Positions 11,165 through 21,978 of a stretch of DNA of 64,000 bases are shown one piece after another (the first letter of the stretch is position 1; every line of letters begins with the position of its first letter). The translations under genes were made by a program, and so were the position numbers. Below the pieces are notes generated by a model, which worked only from the letters and a program-made list of their open reading frames with translations, was not told the DNA's origin and made no database searches. Source of the DNA: Rhynchopus euleeides (taxonomy: Eukaryota; Euglenozoa; Diplonemea; Diplonemida; Diplonemidae); contig OY723308.1 in the NCBI GenBank assembly GCA_963210315.1, positions 1,426,001-1,490,000 of the forward strand, written 5' to 3'.

Positions 11165-11730
11165 CTGCTCGTCAATTGGTGGTCCGCTTGGACAAACTTG
11201 GCCTCGGGTCACATGTGCGCCGCAGAGATGGTCACGGACAAACATTTCAGGCAGAACCCGGCAACAACGGCGATGTTTTCCTGGTTTGCATCTGTGACGA
11301 AGAACCCTGGGAGGTGACGGAGGTGACGCCCCCTGCACAAGGAACCACCGACGGGGAGGAGGCTGGTGATGGCGGCAACCTTGCGAGTGACGGCAATAGC
11401 GGCGAGGCTGGTGATGATGATGATGATGATGGCGACGAGACATCCGCCACAGAAGAGTATAGCTGCGTTGTTTGCCCTGACAAGAGCTTCGCGCGGGTTT
11501 ACGGGCTCTACGCCCACTACGACGGACAGCACCGGCCGAGGGCGCAGTGTGAATGTCGAGTGTCTTGCCCCTTGTGTGAGAAAACGGTGTTCAGAAGTGG
11601 ACTTAGCCAACACGCCCTCTACGTCCACCAGGATGAGCTGGACATCACGACCTGCCCTGTGTGTCTGCAGGAGTTTGCTTCACAAGAACTGAGGGATATG
11701 CACATGTCGGACGAACACCCTGCAGTCTGA
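11146..11730 (+). CDS. Transposon-associated C2H2 zinc-finger protein or domain
   Basis: The frame ends at a stop at 11730. It has an acidic stretch of six Asp (about residues 89-94). Three Cys/His units follow: CVVCPDKSF with a downstream His pair, CPLCEKTVFRSGLSQHALYVH, and CPVCLQEFASQELRDMHMSDEH. These match the C2H2 spacing (CxxC, about 12 residues, HxxxH or HxxxxH). It overlaps the end of the preceding frame, so it may be the C-terminus of the transposase joined by an intron or frameshift rather than a separate protein. Zinc fingers in such elements usually bind the terminal repeats. Confidence 0.6.
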   Translation: MAQVSLAARQLVVRLDKLGLGSHVRRRDGHGQTFQAEPGNNGDVFLVCICDEEPWEVTEVTPPAQGTTDGEEAGDGGNLASDGNSGEAGDDDDDDGDETSATEEYSCVVCPDKSFARVYGLYAHYDGQHRPRAQCECRVSCPLCEKTVFRSGLSQHALYVHQDELDITTCPVCLQEFASQELRDMHMSDEHPAV

Positions 11731-12079
11731 AAAAATGAGACTCGTCGTCGGCACAAAATACAATCAGTCCACTCGATCCGATCTCGACAGCTGTTGCATT
11801 GCACTCCCACCGTTTGCTGGTCATTTCTCCCCCCTCCTTGCCACTCCGCTTGCCAAAAAACCCCCCATCACAGTGTAGAGTATGAAGGAAACCGCGGAGA
11901 TGACAAGTGGCACATGTCATTTACATGTAAAATTACAAGTACCACTTGTAAAAGTTACAAGTGGCACTTGTAATTTTACATGTGGTACTTGTAATTTTAC
12001 AAGTGGCACTTGTAACCATTTTTCACTTGTAATTTTACATGTAAAACCACTTGTAATGTAATTTACTTCAGCGCCGTGC

Positions 12080-12394
12080 GCAACGACCAGGCTTTTTTTT
12101 TGTCGCGAAGTCACAAGGTAAATCATAAATTCGTTGTGTGTTGCCGCGCTGCCCACTCCCTCCTCCCCACCACCGCTAGGCCTGCAGCCCACACCCTCCA
12201 CCCCCCACCCCCCACACCACACCCCCTGTGGGTGTGCGGTCTGCAGTGGCCACTACATCAGCCTGCTGGGGCTGATCCGAGGTGCCGTTGTGGCCTGCCG
12301 GTAGGACAGCTGGAGGGGGGGTGGGTGGGAGAGGCCACATTATTTATATTTGCGCATCGGCAACACCTCCTCCTGTTGTCATAAAGGGGAAACG
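12080..12394. other. Upstream region of the BEACH gene
   Basis: C-rich tracts and a short unique stretch lead to the start codon at 12395. No additional gene is seen. A pyrimidine-rich tract followed by AG could serve trans- or cis-splicing, but nothing fixes the transcript start. Confidence 0.4.
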
Positions 12395-15300
12395 ATGCAG
12401 CGATCGCGGCACTTCAGCCTTTACGCTCTGGAGGATACGGAGACGTATCATGGCAACACCGGGGCTGGGTATTACAGCGGCGAGAGGGAGGAGGTGTTGG
12501 GCGTTGCGAAGGGGAAGATAAAAAATGCGGAACGTGACGCATCCCCGATGAAATCCCCCGCAGCAAACGAGGATGAGACGGAGGTGAACGTCAGGGGTCT
12601 CCGCAGGATGGACGGAAACCTCCATCTCGCCTCTCGGTGTATCATCTTCGAGCCGGAGGACGCGAGCAACCCTGTCATCCTGTTCCCCTTCGACGTCCTC
12701 CTCAGCGAGTGCCGCCCGACAGGATTGATCGACTACACCCGGGGGACTGCGAAACGGATGGGCATCGCATTCCACAGCAGATATGTTTTCCTGACAACCC
12801 AGCTCGGCGTGCCGTGCCCCCACAGGGCGATGCGGACCCCCAGCACCACGCTGCACTGCTTCGAGGTGCCCTGGGACCGCACCTTCTATGAAAAGGCAAA
12901 CGCGTTGATCCGGGCCTTCCGAAGCGGGGACACCATACCCGCCCCCGCTGCAAAATTCGACTTCTCCATGCTCGGAACCATCACGGAGCAGATCGTCATC
13001 CAGTCGGAGGCGGAGTTTATCGAACCCCTTCTCAGAACGCCTGGCTCTGTTGTGCTGACTGACAGATGCCTCTACCTCCACAGCTCCTATTCGTGTGTCC
13101 CTTTGAGGAAAATCCCCCTGGCAGATATCGTCCGCTGCGAGCGGAGGAGGAGGAGCCATAAGGACACAGCGGTGGAGGTGATGTTGAAGAAGCAGTCAAC
13201 TCTCATTGCCCTTCCCACGGAGAGGGAGCGTGACTGCTTCTACCGCGGGATTCTGCAGCAGCCCCACGTGAGCTTGCCCCGATCCGAGTCGCTAGAGGCG
13301 ATGATGAAGGGTTGGCTCGTCGGGAAGGTCAGCACGTTTGACTACCTAATGTTCCTCAACTGGGTTGCAGGGAGGACCATGACAGACCTCTCGCAGTACC
13401 CCGTGATGCCTTGGGTGTTGGCGGATTACTCCTCCGGGGAGGTTGACCTGGCAGACCCCTCTGTGTATCGGGACTTCTCCCTGCCGATCGGGGCGCTGAA
13501 CAAGCAGAGGCTGAAGTATTTCCAGGAGAGGATGCGAGAATCGCAAGAGCCGTACCTCTATGGAACGCACTACTCCTGCCCGGGCTATGTTGTGTACTAC
13601 CTCATCCGGGAGAAGCCGGAGTGGAATTTGAAGCTCCACAACGGGTCGTTTGACAAGCCGGACCGGATTTTCGAATCGATCGAGTCGTGCTGGAAATCCG
13701 TCTCGTCGCAGCCGCACGACCTGAAGGAGCTCATCCCGCAGTTCTTCTTCGGAGAGGGCGCCTTCCTCAAGGGGCAGCAGGGCATGTCCTTTGGGAAGAA
13801 AACGGCTGGGGAGTCCGTCCGGCCTGACGTCCAGCTCCCCCCGTGGTGTGGGGGGAGCGCGGAGGCGTTCGTCCGGAGGAATCGGGAGGCGCTGGAGGGG
13901 GAGCACTGCAGTCAGAATATACACAAGTGGATCGACCTCATCTTTGGGTACAAGGCGAGAGGGGAGCAGGCGTTTCAGGCGGACAACCTGTTCCACCCGC
14001 TGACCTACGATGCGGCAGATGACATCGAGAAGGAAGCCAACTCCAACGTGCGGGCGGGGCTCGAGCAGCAGGTGCGTGAGTTCGGGCAGTGCCCTCTCCA
14101 GCTGTTCTCCTCCCCCCACCCCAGGCGGAAGGTGCAGGCAACAGACCCCGAGTTGGTCGACATGTCCGGCTGGGCCCCGCCTGTCCGTGACCTGGAGGAG
14201 GAGGTGGCGGAGGCGTCGTCGGTGCAGGATGACGACTCGCCTGTGGGGAGCCCAGGGTCGGCAGGGGGCAGGAAGCATTCGGACCTGCTGCTGGATGCGG
14301 AGGCGCTGCTGGCCAGAGAGGGGCATCCCCTGGCGGCAGTGTATAACATATGCCACGGCCTTATCGAGCAGGTGCTGCCGCTCTATGTGGAGCCCGATCC
14401 GTCGAATAGCCAGATGTCAGATGTATGTGGGGCGTTGGAGGGGGTGGGGAGTTTGTGATGTTGCTGGCTGTTGGAGGTTCAACGCTGCGTTTAACCATAA
14501 CCGGTGGTGTTGGGGGTAGGGGTTGGGGTGTTGCGGGCCATCAGACGCACACACACACACCCCTCCATGCCACAGGGCTGCGCAGCGTATGTGCAGACGA
14601 GCACGCCGTCGAGCTCTAAGTTGCTGATCTCGATCAACGACTCCGAGGTGTCGTCAGTGCTGTACCACTACTTCATCACCAACAACAAGAGCATCGTGGT
14701 ATGCATGCCCTGGTCTCCATGCCCGTCACACGCCCCGCCCACCCCTGCAGCTCGACGACATGGTGTGGTTCGTCCCCAAGACAGGCGAGGTGTTTGTCAG
14801 GCGCACCAGCTCGAAGAGCTTCCCCGCAAAACACCTCCCAAGCATCGCATGGACAGAGGTATGCACATGCCCGCCCCCCACATGACACACCATCCCCCAT
14901 GCAGAGCATCATGCTGAACGTGGTCGTCCAGTGGGAGTACGAACTCGTCGTCGCAGTGGTGCACGAACCCCCCCGGCGTGACAACACCCTCTACGCGGCC
15001 GACTGGTTCCGCGAGCGCGTCTACGCAACCCCCACCTCCTCCACCGCACATATGGTCGACGGCACCGACGCCTACTGCATCGCCTACCCCAACCTCATCT
15101 TCGCCTCTGACAGCAACACGCTGTCCCGCCTCCCCCAGGGCGCCTACCTCTACGCGGTGGAGCTCAACGCAGTCTGCGTGAAGACCCGCTCCAAGGTCCC
15201 CATCCTCCGCACCGCCGTGGGACACGTCGACCTCTCCCGCCACTTCGAGAAGACCGAAGCAGCTCCAGGGAAGGCCTCCACCAAGGCCGCCCCGATAGAC

Positions 15301-17184
15301 TACGTCTGCTTCGGGGGCGCCGCAAACGTCTCCGTCAAAATCGACGACGGCTCCACCTGGCTCAGCTCCCTCCGCGGGAAGAAGGCCCGGGAGAGCGCCC
15401 TCAGCTGCAAGCTCTGCTTCCTCCTTGCGGACCGCCTCGACGTGATGGCGGCCATCGGCGCCTCTGTCAAGGGGCATGACTCAGTCCCTTGGCTCCATCT
15501 CCCTGAATGCCACAGGCGGGAGCCCACCGCGAGGCCACCCCGACACCTCCCAGGCATGGTTGACCTCGATGAGGCTGGCGGTGTCTGCTCCTTAGAGTCG
15601 AGCGTCAGCTCCGATGCTGGCGTGAAGCATGCCGCGCCTAGCATCTCCCCCGCAGGAGGAGAGCTGCCTCTCTGCGGTGAGATGGAGAAGGCGTTGGGCG
15701 GCGACATCGCCCCCGGCGCTGGAAGCCCCGTGGAGGTGGAGCGGATCAAAAGGCATAAGAAGAAGGGCCACAGCCACAGCCACAGCCACCACAACGACCC
15801 CCGTGATGGCAGGGCCTCTGTGGAGGGGTATGACCTGAATGTGCTCGCCACAGGGACCCATGTTGACGACATCCCGATCCACGACCTGGATCTCGACATG
15901 GAGCTGGCCCTCCTCACATCCGACCAGCCGAGCGGCAGCGGCAGCGGCGCGGGGGTGGTGGGGGCGGGTGGGGGCAGCAGCAGCGGTTTCGGCTCCCCTC
16001 CCCCGTCCCTCTCCCCGCAGCCTGCTGTGCAGGGGGGCAGCTCGGCGACGCCATCGCCGCCGCCGCAGCCTTCTGCGGCTGACACCCGGCAGACCCCCAG
16101 CGCCACCAGGGAAGGGAGCACCTTGAGCCAACCCGGCGCAGGCGAGGTGGACGGAGAGGAGAGCGAGAGCGACGACGGCGGAGCCCCGGCACAGGTGGCA
16201 TCCCCTCCCCCCGGTGGTGCCCCGGCAGCCTCAAGCGAGCGGCACCCGGGGCCACCGCCTCCAGGGCTGCTGCATCAGAGGGAGCGGCCGGATTACTTCA
16301 CACCCCAGCGCCCCGCGGCAGGCGGGGGTGTGGGTGGGGGGCATGCCAGCCCTGACGGCGGGGGGGAGGAGGAGGTGTGTGACTCTCCGTCGTCGCCTTC
16401 GTCGCCGGTGGCCCCCAGTGAGGCGTCGACTGCGGTGAGGATGTCGCTGTCCAACACGCAGGGGAGTGGCGCGTTTGGGTCGACGGTGAGGCACCGCAGC
16501 TCGGCTCTTTTTGAGGATTCCTTTGGGAGGAAGTCCGATGTGGTTCCGGGGGGGTCTTTCGGGAGGAACCTTCACGGGTCGGGAGGTGGAGGTGGAGGTG
16601 GGGTTGAGTTCCAGCGTGTCGCCTCCGATGTGGCAGGGGATGGGGGCAATTCGTTGGAGCCGCGGAGGTCGCTTCCGATGCGGCTGTCTGCGTCGGAGCT
16701 TTCGAAGATGCAGCGGGATGTGCATGATGAGAGCAGGGAGGCCCTCGCGACAGGGCTTATCAAGTGGCAGTCGATCCGGAGCCACCCCCCCGTCCTGGCC
16801 TCCGTTGCCGACGGGTGTGACATATTTCAGTGGGGGTATGTGAAATACCCGCAGAAAAAGATGCTCAGTTTTGTGCAGCGCACCTTCTCCAAACGGCTCC
16901 TGATTGTGCAGGGGTCCTACATCTACTTCTTCGGCAGCCAGTCGCGGACTTCGGAGTGCAAGGGCTCTGTCATGACGTTCGGAGCGCATGTGTTGGATTC
17001 CAACCGGGGTTCGTCTCCGCAATATGTCCTGACAATCAGCCCGGCGGCTCTGCCCGATGGGGAGCTGCTCGGTTTGGATAGGGATGAAGGTGCGTTCATC
17101 ATTGCCTTCAGCCAGGAGGAGCAGCGCCGGATGTTCCGCCAGGCTGTCGAGCCTGGCGTGGATCAGCATGTGATCAAGTGTTGA
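12395..17184 (+). CDS. BEACH-domain protein (FAN-like N-terminus) with C-terminal PH domain
   Basis: The four exons are 12395-14422, 14576-14698, 14751-14858 and 14905-17184. All three introns (153, 52 and 46 bp) start GTATG, end CAG and lie in phase 0, and the product is 1512 residues. I chose ATG 12395 because MQRSRHFSLYALED resembles the start of FAN/NSMAF proteins. A GRAM/PH-like region occupies about residues 65-290. A textbook BEACH domain spans about 299-575 (FDYLMFLNWVAGR, QYPVMPWVL, PIGALNKQR, FGQCPLQLF). In FAN and most BEACH proteins a WD40 propeller follows. Here the rest is unfamiliar: a folded-looking region to about residue 950, a low-complexity stretch with a His-Ser run (HSHSHSHH), and a PH-like domain at about 1390-1505 (WGYVKYPQKKM). 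BEACH proteins act in vesicle trafficking, membrane fusion and lysosome size. The role of this variant is inferred only. Confidence 0.92.
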
Positions 17185-19562
17185 GGCGGAGAAACGAACA
17201 AGGAGAAATCGGGTTTCCGCTGTTCGGGCGCCTATTAAATGAGAGAGAGAGCGGTGTGCGTTGTACGCGCGTGATGTGTCTCCCGACTTTGCACCATGCG
17301 GCTGCAGCACAGTGTGTTTTTTTTTGTCGAGAACCCGAACAGAAGAAGAAGAAGAATCGTAAAAAATACATGCCAAAAAAAACAGTCACCACCTCTTTCT
17401 ATCTCCTGTAACAACCTCGAGTGAGTTTTGCCTTGTCCTGTGTCTGGGGGTGGGCAGGGAGTGGAGGAGTCGCAGTTCGGGTGGACGGGGCAAATAATGG
17501 GGGAGGGGGGGGGCGGTGCGTGCAGGGACAGTCCAGGTAGAGTGTAGAGAAACAGCTATTGTTTGTTCGTTGTATTTTCGGGGAGGCCGTGGCTGCTGCC
17601 AATCGAGTGCAGAGATCTGCCGGGCGGGGGGGTATGCAGCAGTGGTTGTGGTGGTGGTGTCATCTTCATCTTCTTCGTTTTCCAAGTCTTCCGTATAGCT
17701 TGTGGGTGGAGGGGAGGAGGGGGGAGCCCGCGTATCAGTATTCTCGTGCAGAGGTCTTTCGTAGATTTCTGTACGGTGCGGATCCGCTGATCCAACATAG
17801 CCAACGGGAGAAGCCGAACCTCTGCGATTGTCGACACAACGCAACTTCACCCTGCAGAACGCAAATTTGCTTTCCAGGCTCTGGCTGAAAACGAAAATTT
17901 CAAAAAAAAACAAAAGTGTATTTCAGAAACAATGCTGTTGTGCCACCACTCTCGATCTGACTGATTAGCGCCCCGAATCAGTCAAGACCAGATCAGTAGT
18001 TGCCCACACTCTAACCCAACCAAATGTCACCCGAACCTGCTGTCACCACTGTCTGCCACCCACACAGTGTCACAGAGCCCCTCCCCGTCCCTCCACCCCC
18101 CCCCCCCCCCACTGTATGTGGCAGGCAAATACAATCAACAATAAGGGGAAGCCCACGCTCTGTGCCACTGTGTGCCACACTGTGTCACTTTGCAGCCAGT
18201 ATTTATGTGAGACTGGCTTGTCTTTTCTCACCTTTTCTCACTTTTTCTGCACTACTGAGCGACGGCCCTCCCCTCCCCGGGTGCCCTCATTTTCTCAATC
18301 GTGCCCACCGTGCGGTGGGATGGGGGGAGGGGGGGGCGGGGACGGCGGCGGTGGCAATGGCACATACGCGATGTCTCATCTCATTGAACCCCCGGGGGGC
18401 CTCCCTTGCGACCCCCCTCTCTAGCCCTGCTTATCTCCACAACTGTTTCGCCCGATACTGTTTGTCCGCCGTTTGTACGTCTTCGATGGGCGTGGGGGGA
18501 GGGGGGGTGGGGAGGGTTGGGGTGGTGCGCACCTTTGTTATGACCCGAACCGCCCTGTTAGGGAGGGGCATGCCCTCAGCGCACGGCATGCACGGTGGCT
18601 GTGCCCCGGCCCCCCCCTACCCCTACCCCCTCTTTGTCGAGCTCTGCTGCCAGTTTTTCTGGAGGGTGCATTATGCCTGTTCGTTGCACACACGCCGGGC
18701 TTCATATAGGCGATAGCTGAAGGGTGCTTGTGGTGCGTATGGTCTTGGGGTGGGGTGTGGGGGGCCATTTGCCCTTCCCGTTCCGCGTCAGGATTCATTC
18801 ATCATGCGCAACGGGCCTGCATTCTTTTATGTTCAAGCGTCTTTTCTCCCACATTCACGCATGTCGTATGCGACATACTCGTCACAACCATTGAACTGTA
18901 CTTCACAGTTGAAGCTCAGGTTGAGGCTGTGTGATACCTCCCGTCAGCGTAGAGACTCGTGTAGAGCAGACTCCGCCGACCCCCGGTCACTTGAGAGGGG
19001 CTACAAAGCGTGCAGAGTCAGCTGGTGGAGTAGCAGAGTCAGGGAGGACAGCTGGTGCGTGCTGGTCCGGCAAGTCGCTCTAGGTGTAGGAGAGGGCCTC
19101 CTCAGGACACCGCCGCATGTTTCTCACACACAGCCTGCGATGGGATGTTTGCAGTGTTCCTCACCCGCGCCGTGGTACACTGCAGTCAGGAGGATCGACC
19201 GGTTACCCCCTGCGCTGCCGATTTGCTCTCGATTCGAGGCACTGGAGAGGCCCGGAAATCGGAGACACACCAACCCGCCCTTTGCTCCTCGCAGTGCATA
19301 GCCTAGCGATGATCCGTGTTTTAGGTAGTCCAGAGACGGTGCCCACCCTGACATGAAATCCTTGGGTTTATCCAACCCCCGATGCCTCTCGATGTAATCT
19401 CCATTCTCTCGGGGGGGGGGGGGGTTATTCCGCCAATTACTATAGATACTCAGCTGAACAGTTACCGACACCAACTCTACTGCCTCTCCACACAAAACGT
19501 GGTCACCACACACACTCGACCTCGCCACCAGAAGCCGACACCTCCCCCCCCCCCCCTCAACG
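17185..19562. other. Intergenic region, about 2.4 kb
   Basis: The first part is the 3' untranslated region and a purine-rich stretch. From 17940 to 19550 there are G/C homopolymers and C-rich tracts. A 175-residue minus-strand frame (17913-17386) and several plus-strand frames are low complexity and overlap one another. I see no gene. Confidence 0.55.
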
Positions 19563-20678
19563 ATGGGGCGCGGTGCAGCGATGCAGTGCCTCCTTGTGGC
19601 TGCGCTTGCCCCTCTCTGCATCGGGGCGAGGAGGACGACCTGGCGGGACCTGGAGGCCAACCCCGGCTACGCCTTCCGGGACTACCTGCAGGAGTACGGC
19701 AAGGCCTACCCCGCTGCCGGGGAGTTCCTGGCCCGCGAGGCTATCTTCGCGAAGAACCTGCGCGAGATCCGCGAGCACAACGCTGCGGGGCACAGCTGGA
19801 AGATGGGGCTCAACCAGTTCTCCGACTGGGAGGACTCTGAGGTGCGCAGCCGCCGCACGGGAGGCATCCCCGTGCCGGAGAGCGACTACCTCCGCCTCCA
19901 CAAGCCCTCCACACGCAACGTCTCGCAGTTCCCCGCCATGATGGACTGGCGTGCGGCAGGTGTCGTGACTCCCATTAAGGACCAGGGCGGCTGCGGAAGC
20001 TGTTGGGCCTTCAGCGCGACGGAAACCATCGAGACCTACGCCGCCCTCGACACCGGGATCACCTACGAGCTCTCCCCGCAGCAGCTGGTGTCCTGCGCCC
20101 CCAACCCGCAGCACTGCGGCGGCACAGGGGGGTGTGCTGGGAGCACCATGAAGCTCGCCTTCAACTACACGGCAGATGCGGGTGGGCTCTCCCTGGAGAA
20201 GACATATCCCTACCGCGCGGAGACTCTGAAGTGCGACAAGTCGAAGATTGACCCGGTTGTGACCCTCGATGGGTTTGTCGGTGTGCCAACCAACGACTAC
20301 GCCGCGCTGATGGATGTGCTTGCAAACGTGGGTCCCGTGTCGGTGATGATCGCCGCAGGGTTCGCCAAATATGAAGAGGGTGTCTACTCCGGCAACTGCG
20401 GGTGGACGGTGGACCACGGCGTGCAGCTTGTCGGATACGGGTCTGACGACGGCAACGAGTACTGGCTGATCCGCAACTCATGGGGCCTGTCGTGGGGCGA
20501 GAAGGGGTACATCCGCATCAAGCGGTTCGGCGAGGGGAGCGAGCCCTGCGGGCTGGACCAGAAGCCACAGGCAGGGGTGGCCTGCAAGGGGCAGGTCGAC
20601 CCTATCGAGTACTGCGGCCTGTGCGCCATGTTCTGCTCCGCCTCCTACCCGACAGGCGTCAGGGGTGTGGCGGTGTAG
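19563..20678 (+). CDS. Papain-family cysteine protease (cathepsin L-like)
   Basis: Intronless, 371 residues, peptidase family C1A. A signal peptide (about 1-21, LLVAALAPLCIGA) sends it into the secretory or endolysosomal pathway. An I29-type inhibitor propeptide covers about 27-100, with NQFSDW standing in for the usual NxFxD motif. The mature enzyme starts near MMDWR (about 127). Catalytic residues are present: oxyanion Gln141, Cys147 in QGGCGSCWAF, His285 in VDHGVQLVGYG and Asn305 in RNSWG. The C-terminus has an extra Cys-rich tail (CGLCAMFCSA). ATG 19563 directly follows a C-run; a second ATG at 19581 is possible. An AATAAA at about 20764 may be a polyadenylation signal. It probably acts in lysosomal or phagosomal protein breakdown. 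Confidence 0.97.
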   Translation: MGRGAAMQCLLVAALAPLCIGARRTTWRDLEANPGYAFRDYLQEYGKAYPAAGEFLAREAIFAKNLREIREHNAAGHSWKMGLNQFSDWEDSEVRSRRTGGIPVPESDYLRLHKPSTRNVSQFPAMMDWRAAGVVTPIKDQGGCGSCWAFSATETIETYAALDTGITYELSPQQLVSCAPNPQHCGGTGGCAGSTMKLAFNYTADAGGLSLEKTYPYRAETLKCDKSKIDPVVTLDGFVGVPTNDYAALMDVLANVGPVSVMIAAGFAKYEEGVYSGNCGWTVDHGVQLVGYGSDDGNEYWLIRNSWGLSWGEKGYIRIKRFGEGSEPCGLDQKPQAGVACKGQVDPIEYCGLCAMFCSASYPTGVRGVAV

Positions 20679-20783
20679 TGGCGAGGGGTGTTGTGGGGGT
20701 GGGGGTGGGGGGGGGGGGGGGAGGCACGCCAGGGCCTTTGAGCCACGCGTTTGTGTTGTCGGGAATAAAGCGTGTCAAAGTGT

Positions 20784-21978
20784 GGTATACCAGGTGTGGC
20801 TCTATTTTGGGGGTATTTTGGCCGATTTTCGAAATCCTATTTTGGTTTTTTTGCACTTTTTTTTGGGTGCTTTTTTGCACGATTTCTGTGCCTCAGACAC
20901 AGATTTTGGTGTGAGTTTTGCGCTATTTTGATTCACTCGGCCTCACCGATGCATACGATTCGAAAAAATGGCGAAAAAATCGCTATCAACAACGGTGAAC
21001 GAATGGAGGTAGATGGGGAAGTGGAAGGACACAGCACGCCCTCCCACTGCTCGCCACCTGTACACTACCTCTCTGTTCAAGGCGGTCAGTGCCTCTTGAT
21101 GCTGCACACAAATCACTGTACATCCCAGGGCGCCTTCCTTGTGAGAATAGCGGAACCTCTGCGTTGCAGTTTGGTGGTTGAGGCCGGCGGTGGTGACTCA
21201 CTTTGGTGACTGTGCTTCCTTCCCCCTGAGCTCGACCAGATCCAGGTCGACCTGGTGCTGTGTGGCTCCGGTGTGGTATCTCCTTGCTTCCTCGCACACA
21301 TACACGTGGTTCCTCGCCACGGATGCCCACCAAGTGAACCCGAAACATATCACGGGCCCCGACGACCCTTTCGAGATGTCATAGCCGCAAGCCCGCAAAC
21401 CCGATCGCATTCGCAAGGTGTTCGTCTCTGAGAGATTAGGCTCGGCCCAGCCTCCCGCGAGGTGTGAACCGATATGCCCAGCCCCGTACGCGCAAGCTTG
21501 GCTCCAAGACCAGGCACAAGCCACAGGGGGGTCTGGGGGGCGGAGCCCCCCAGCCGCCGGAGGCCACGGTAGCGAACGTCTGTTGGCCTGGCTCCATAGT
21601 CGCATACGCTCAAGTACAACACAACTGACAGATAGCACATGTCGCATGGGGGGGTCTGGGGGGTTCCGCCCCCCAGCCGCCGGAGGCCACGGTAGTGAAC
21701 ATCTGTTGGTTTGAGCTCGAGAGCAAGCCTCTCACACCACCGCCCTCCGACCCCCCTCTCCACCCCCAGGTGCAAATTTTTTTTGCATCCGGAAAATGTG
21801 TTCTTTTGACTGTTTGAGCACATCCAAGACCGGGAACATAAAAATTTTCGGCCAATACCAAGTAGGGTCACTATAAAATCCAAAGGAAAAAAGTGCAAAA
21901 AAAAATAGTGCAAAAAAATATTTTTTCCCCAAATTCCTATTTTCATTCCGTGAAATAGATACACGCCTGTGGTATACC
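20784..21978. mobile_element. Possible 1.2-kb TIR element
   Basis: GGTATACCAGGTGTGGCTC at 20784 is matched, inverted and imperfectly, by sequence ending GTGGTATACC at 21978. The match continues with CTATTTT against AAATAG. Both flanks of the interior are A/T-rich with GCAAAAA/TTTTTGC motifs. The core GGTATACC is itself a palindrome, which weakens the case. No open frame or clear target duplication was found. Confidence 0.35.
21520..21715. repeat. Tandem pair of GC-rich hairpin units
   Basis: Two units of about 130 bp each contain a perfect or near-perfect hairpin, GGGGGGCGGAGCCCCCC or GGGGGGTTCCGCCCCCC. Each is followed by AGCCGCCGGAGGCCACGGTAG and then GAACRTCTGTTGG. The tight stems suggest a structured or mobile repeat. 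A similar hairpin style appears at 52038-52100. Confidence 0.75.

Larger units (their letters stand above)
8353..12079 (+). mobile_element. 3.7-kb DNA transposon with palindromic subterminal repeats
   Basis: The terminal inverted repeats are perfect: GCACGGCGCTGAAGTAA at 8353 and its complement ending at 12079. Inside each end lies a thicket of short inverted motifs, ACAAGTGGCACTTGT, TACATGTAA and TTACAAGTGG (8370-8520 and 11900-12060), which would be typical transposase-binding or hairpin DNA. Between them, all on the + strand, are frames for a basic protein, a candidate DDE-type transposase and a C2H2 zinc-finger protein. Reading frames change several times, so the copy looks inactive or carries unrecognised introns. 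If the TIR is taken to begin CACGG, a CG dinucleotide flanks both ends. This is compatible with a CACTA-like 2-bp duplication but too short to prove it. A MITE is nested at 8527-8993. Confidence 0.8.

Noticed and set aside
17386-17913. 175-residue minus-strand frame after the BEACH gene
   Set aside because: Low complexity (Thr/Pro/Asp runs) in what is most likely a 3' untranslated or intergenic region.
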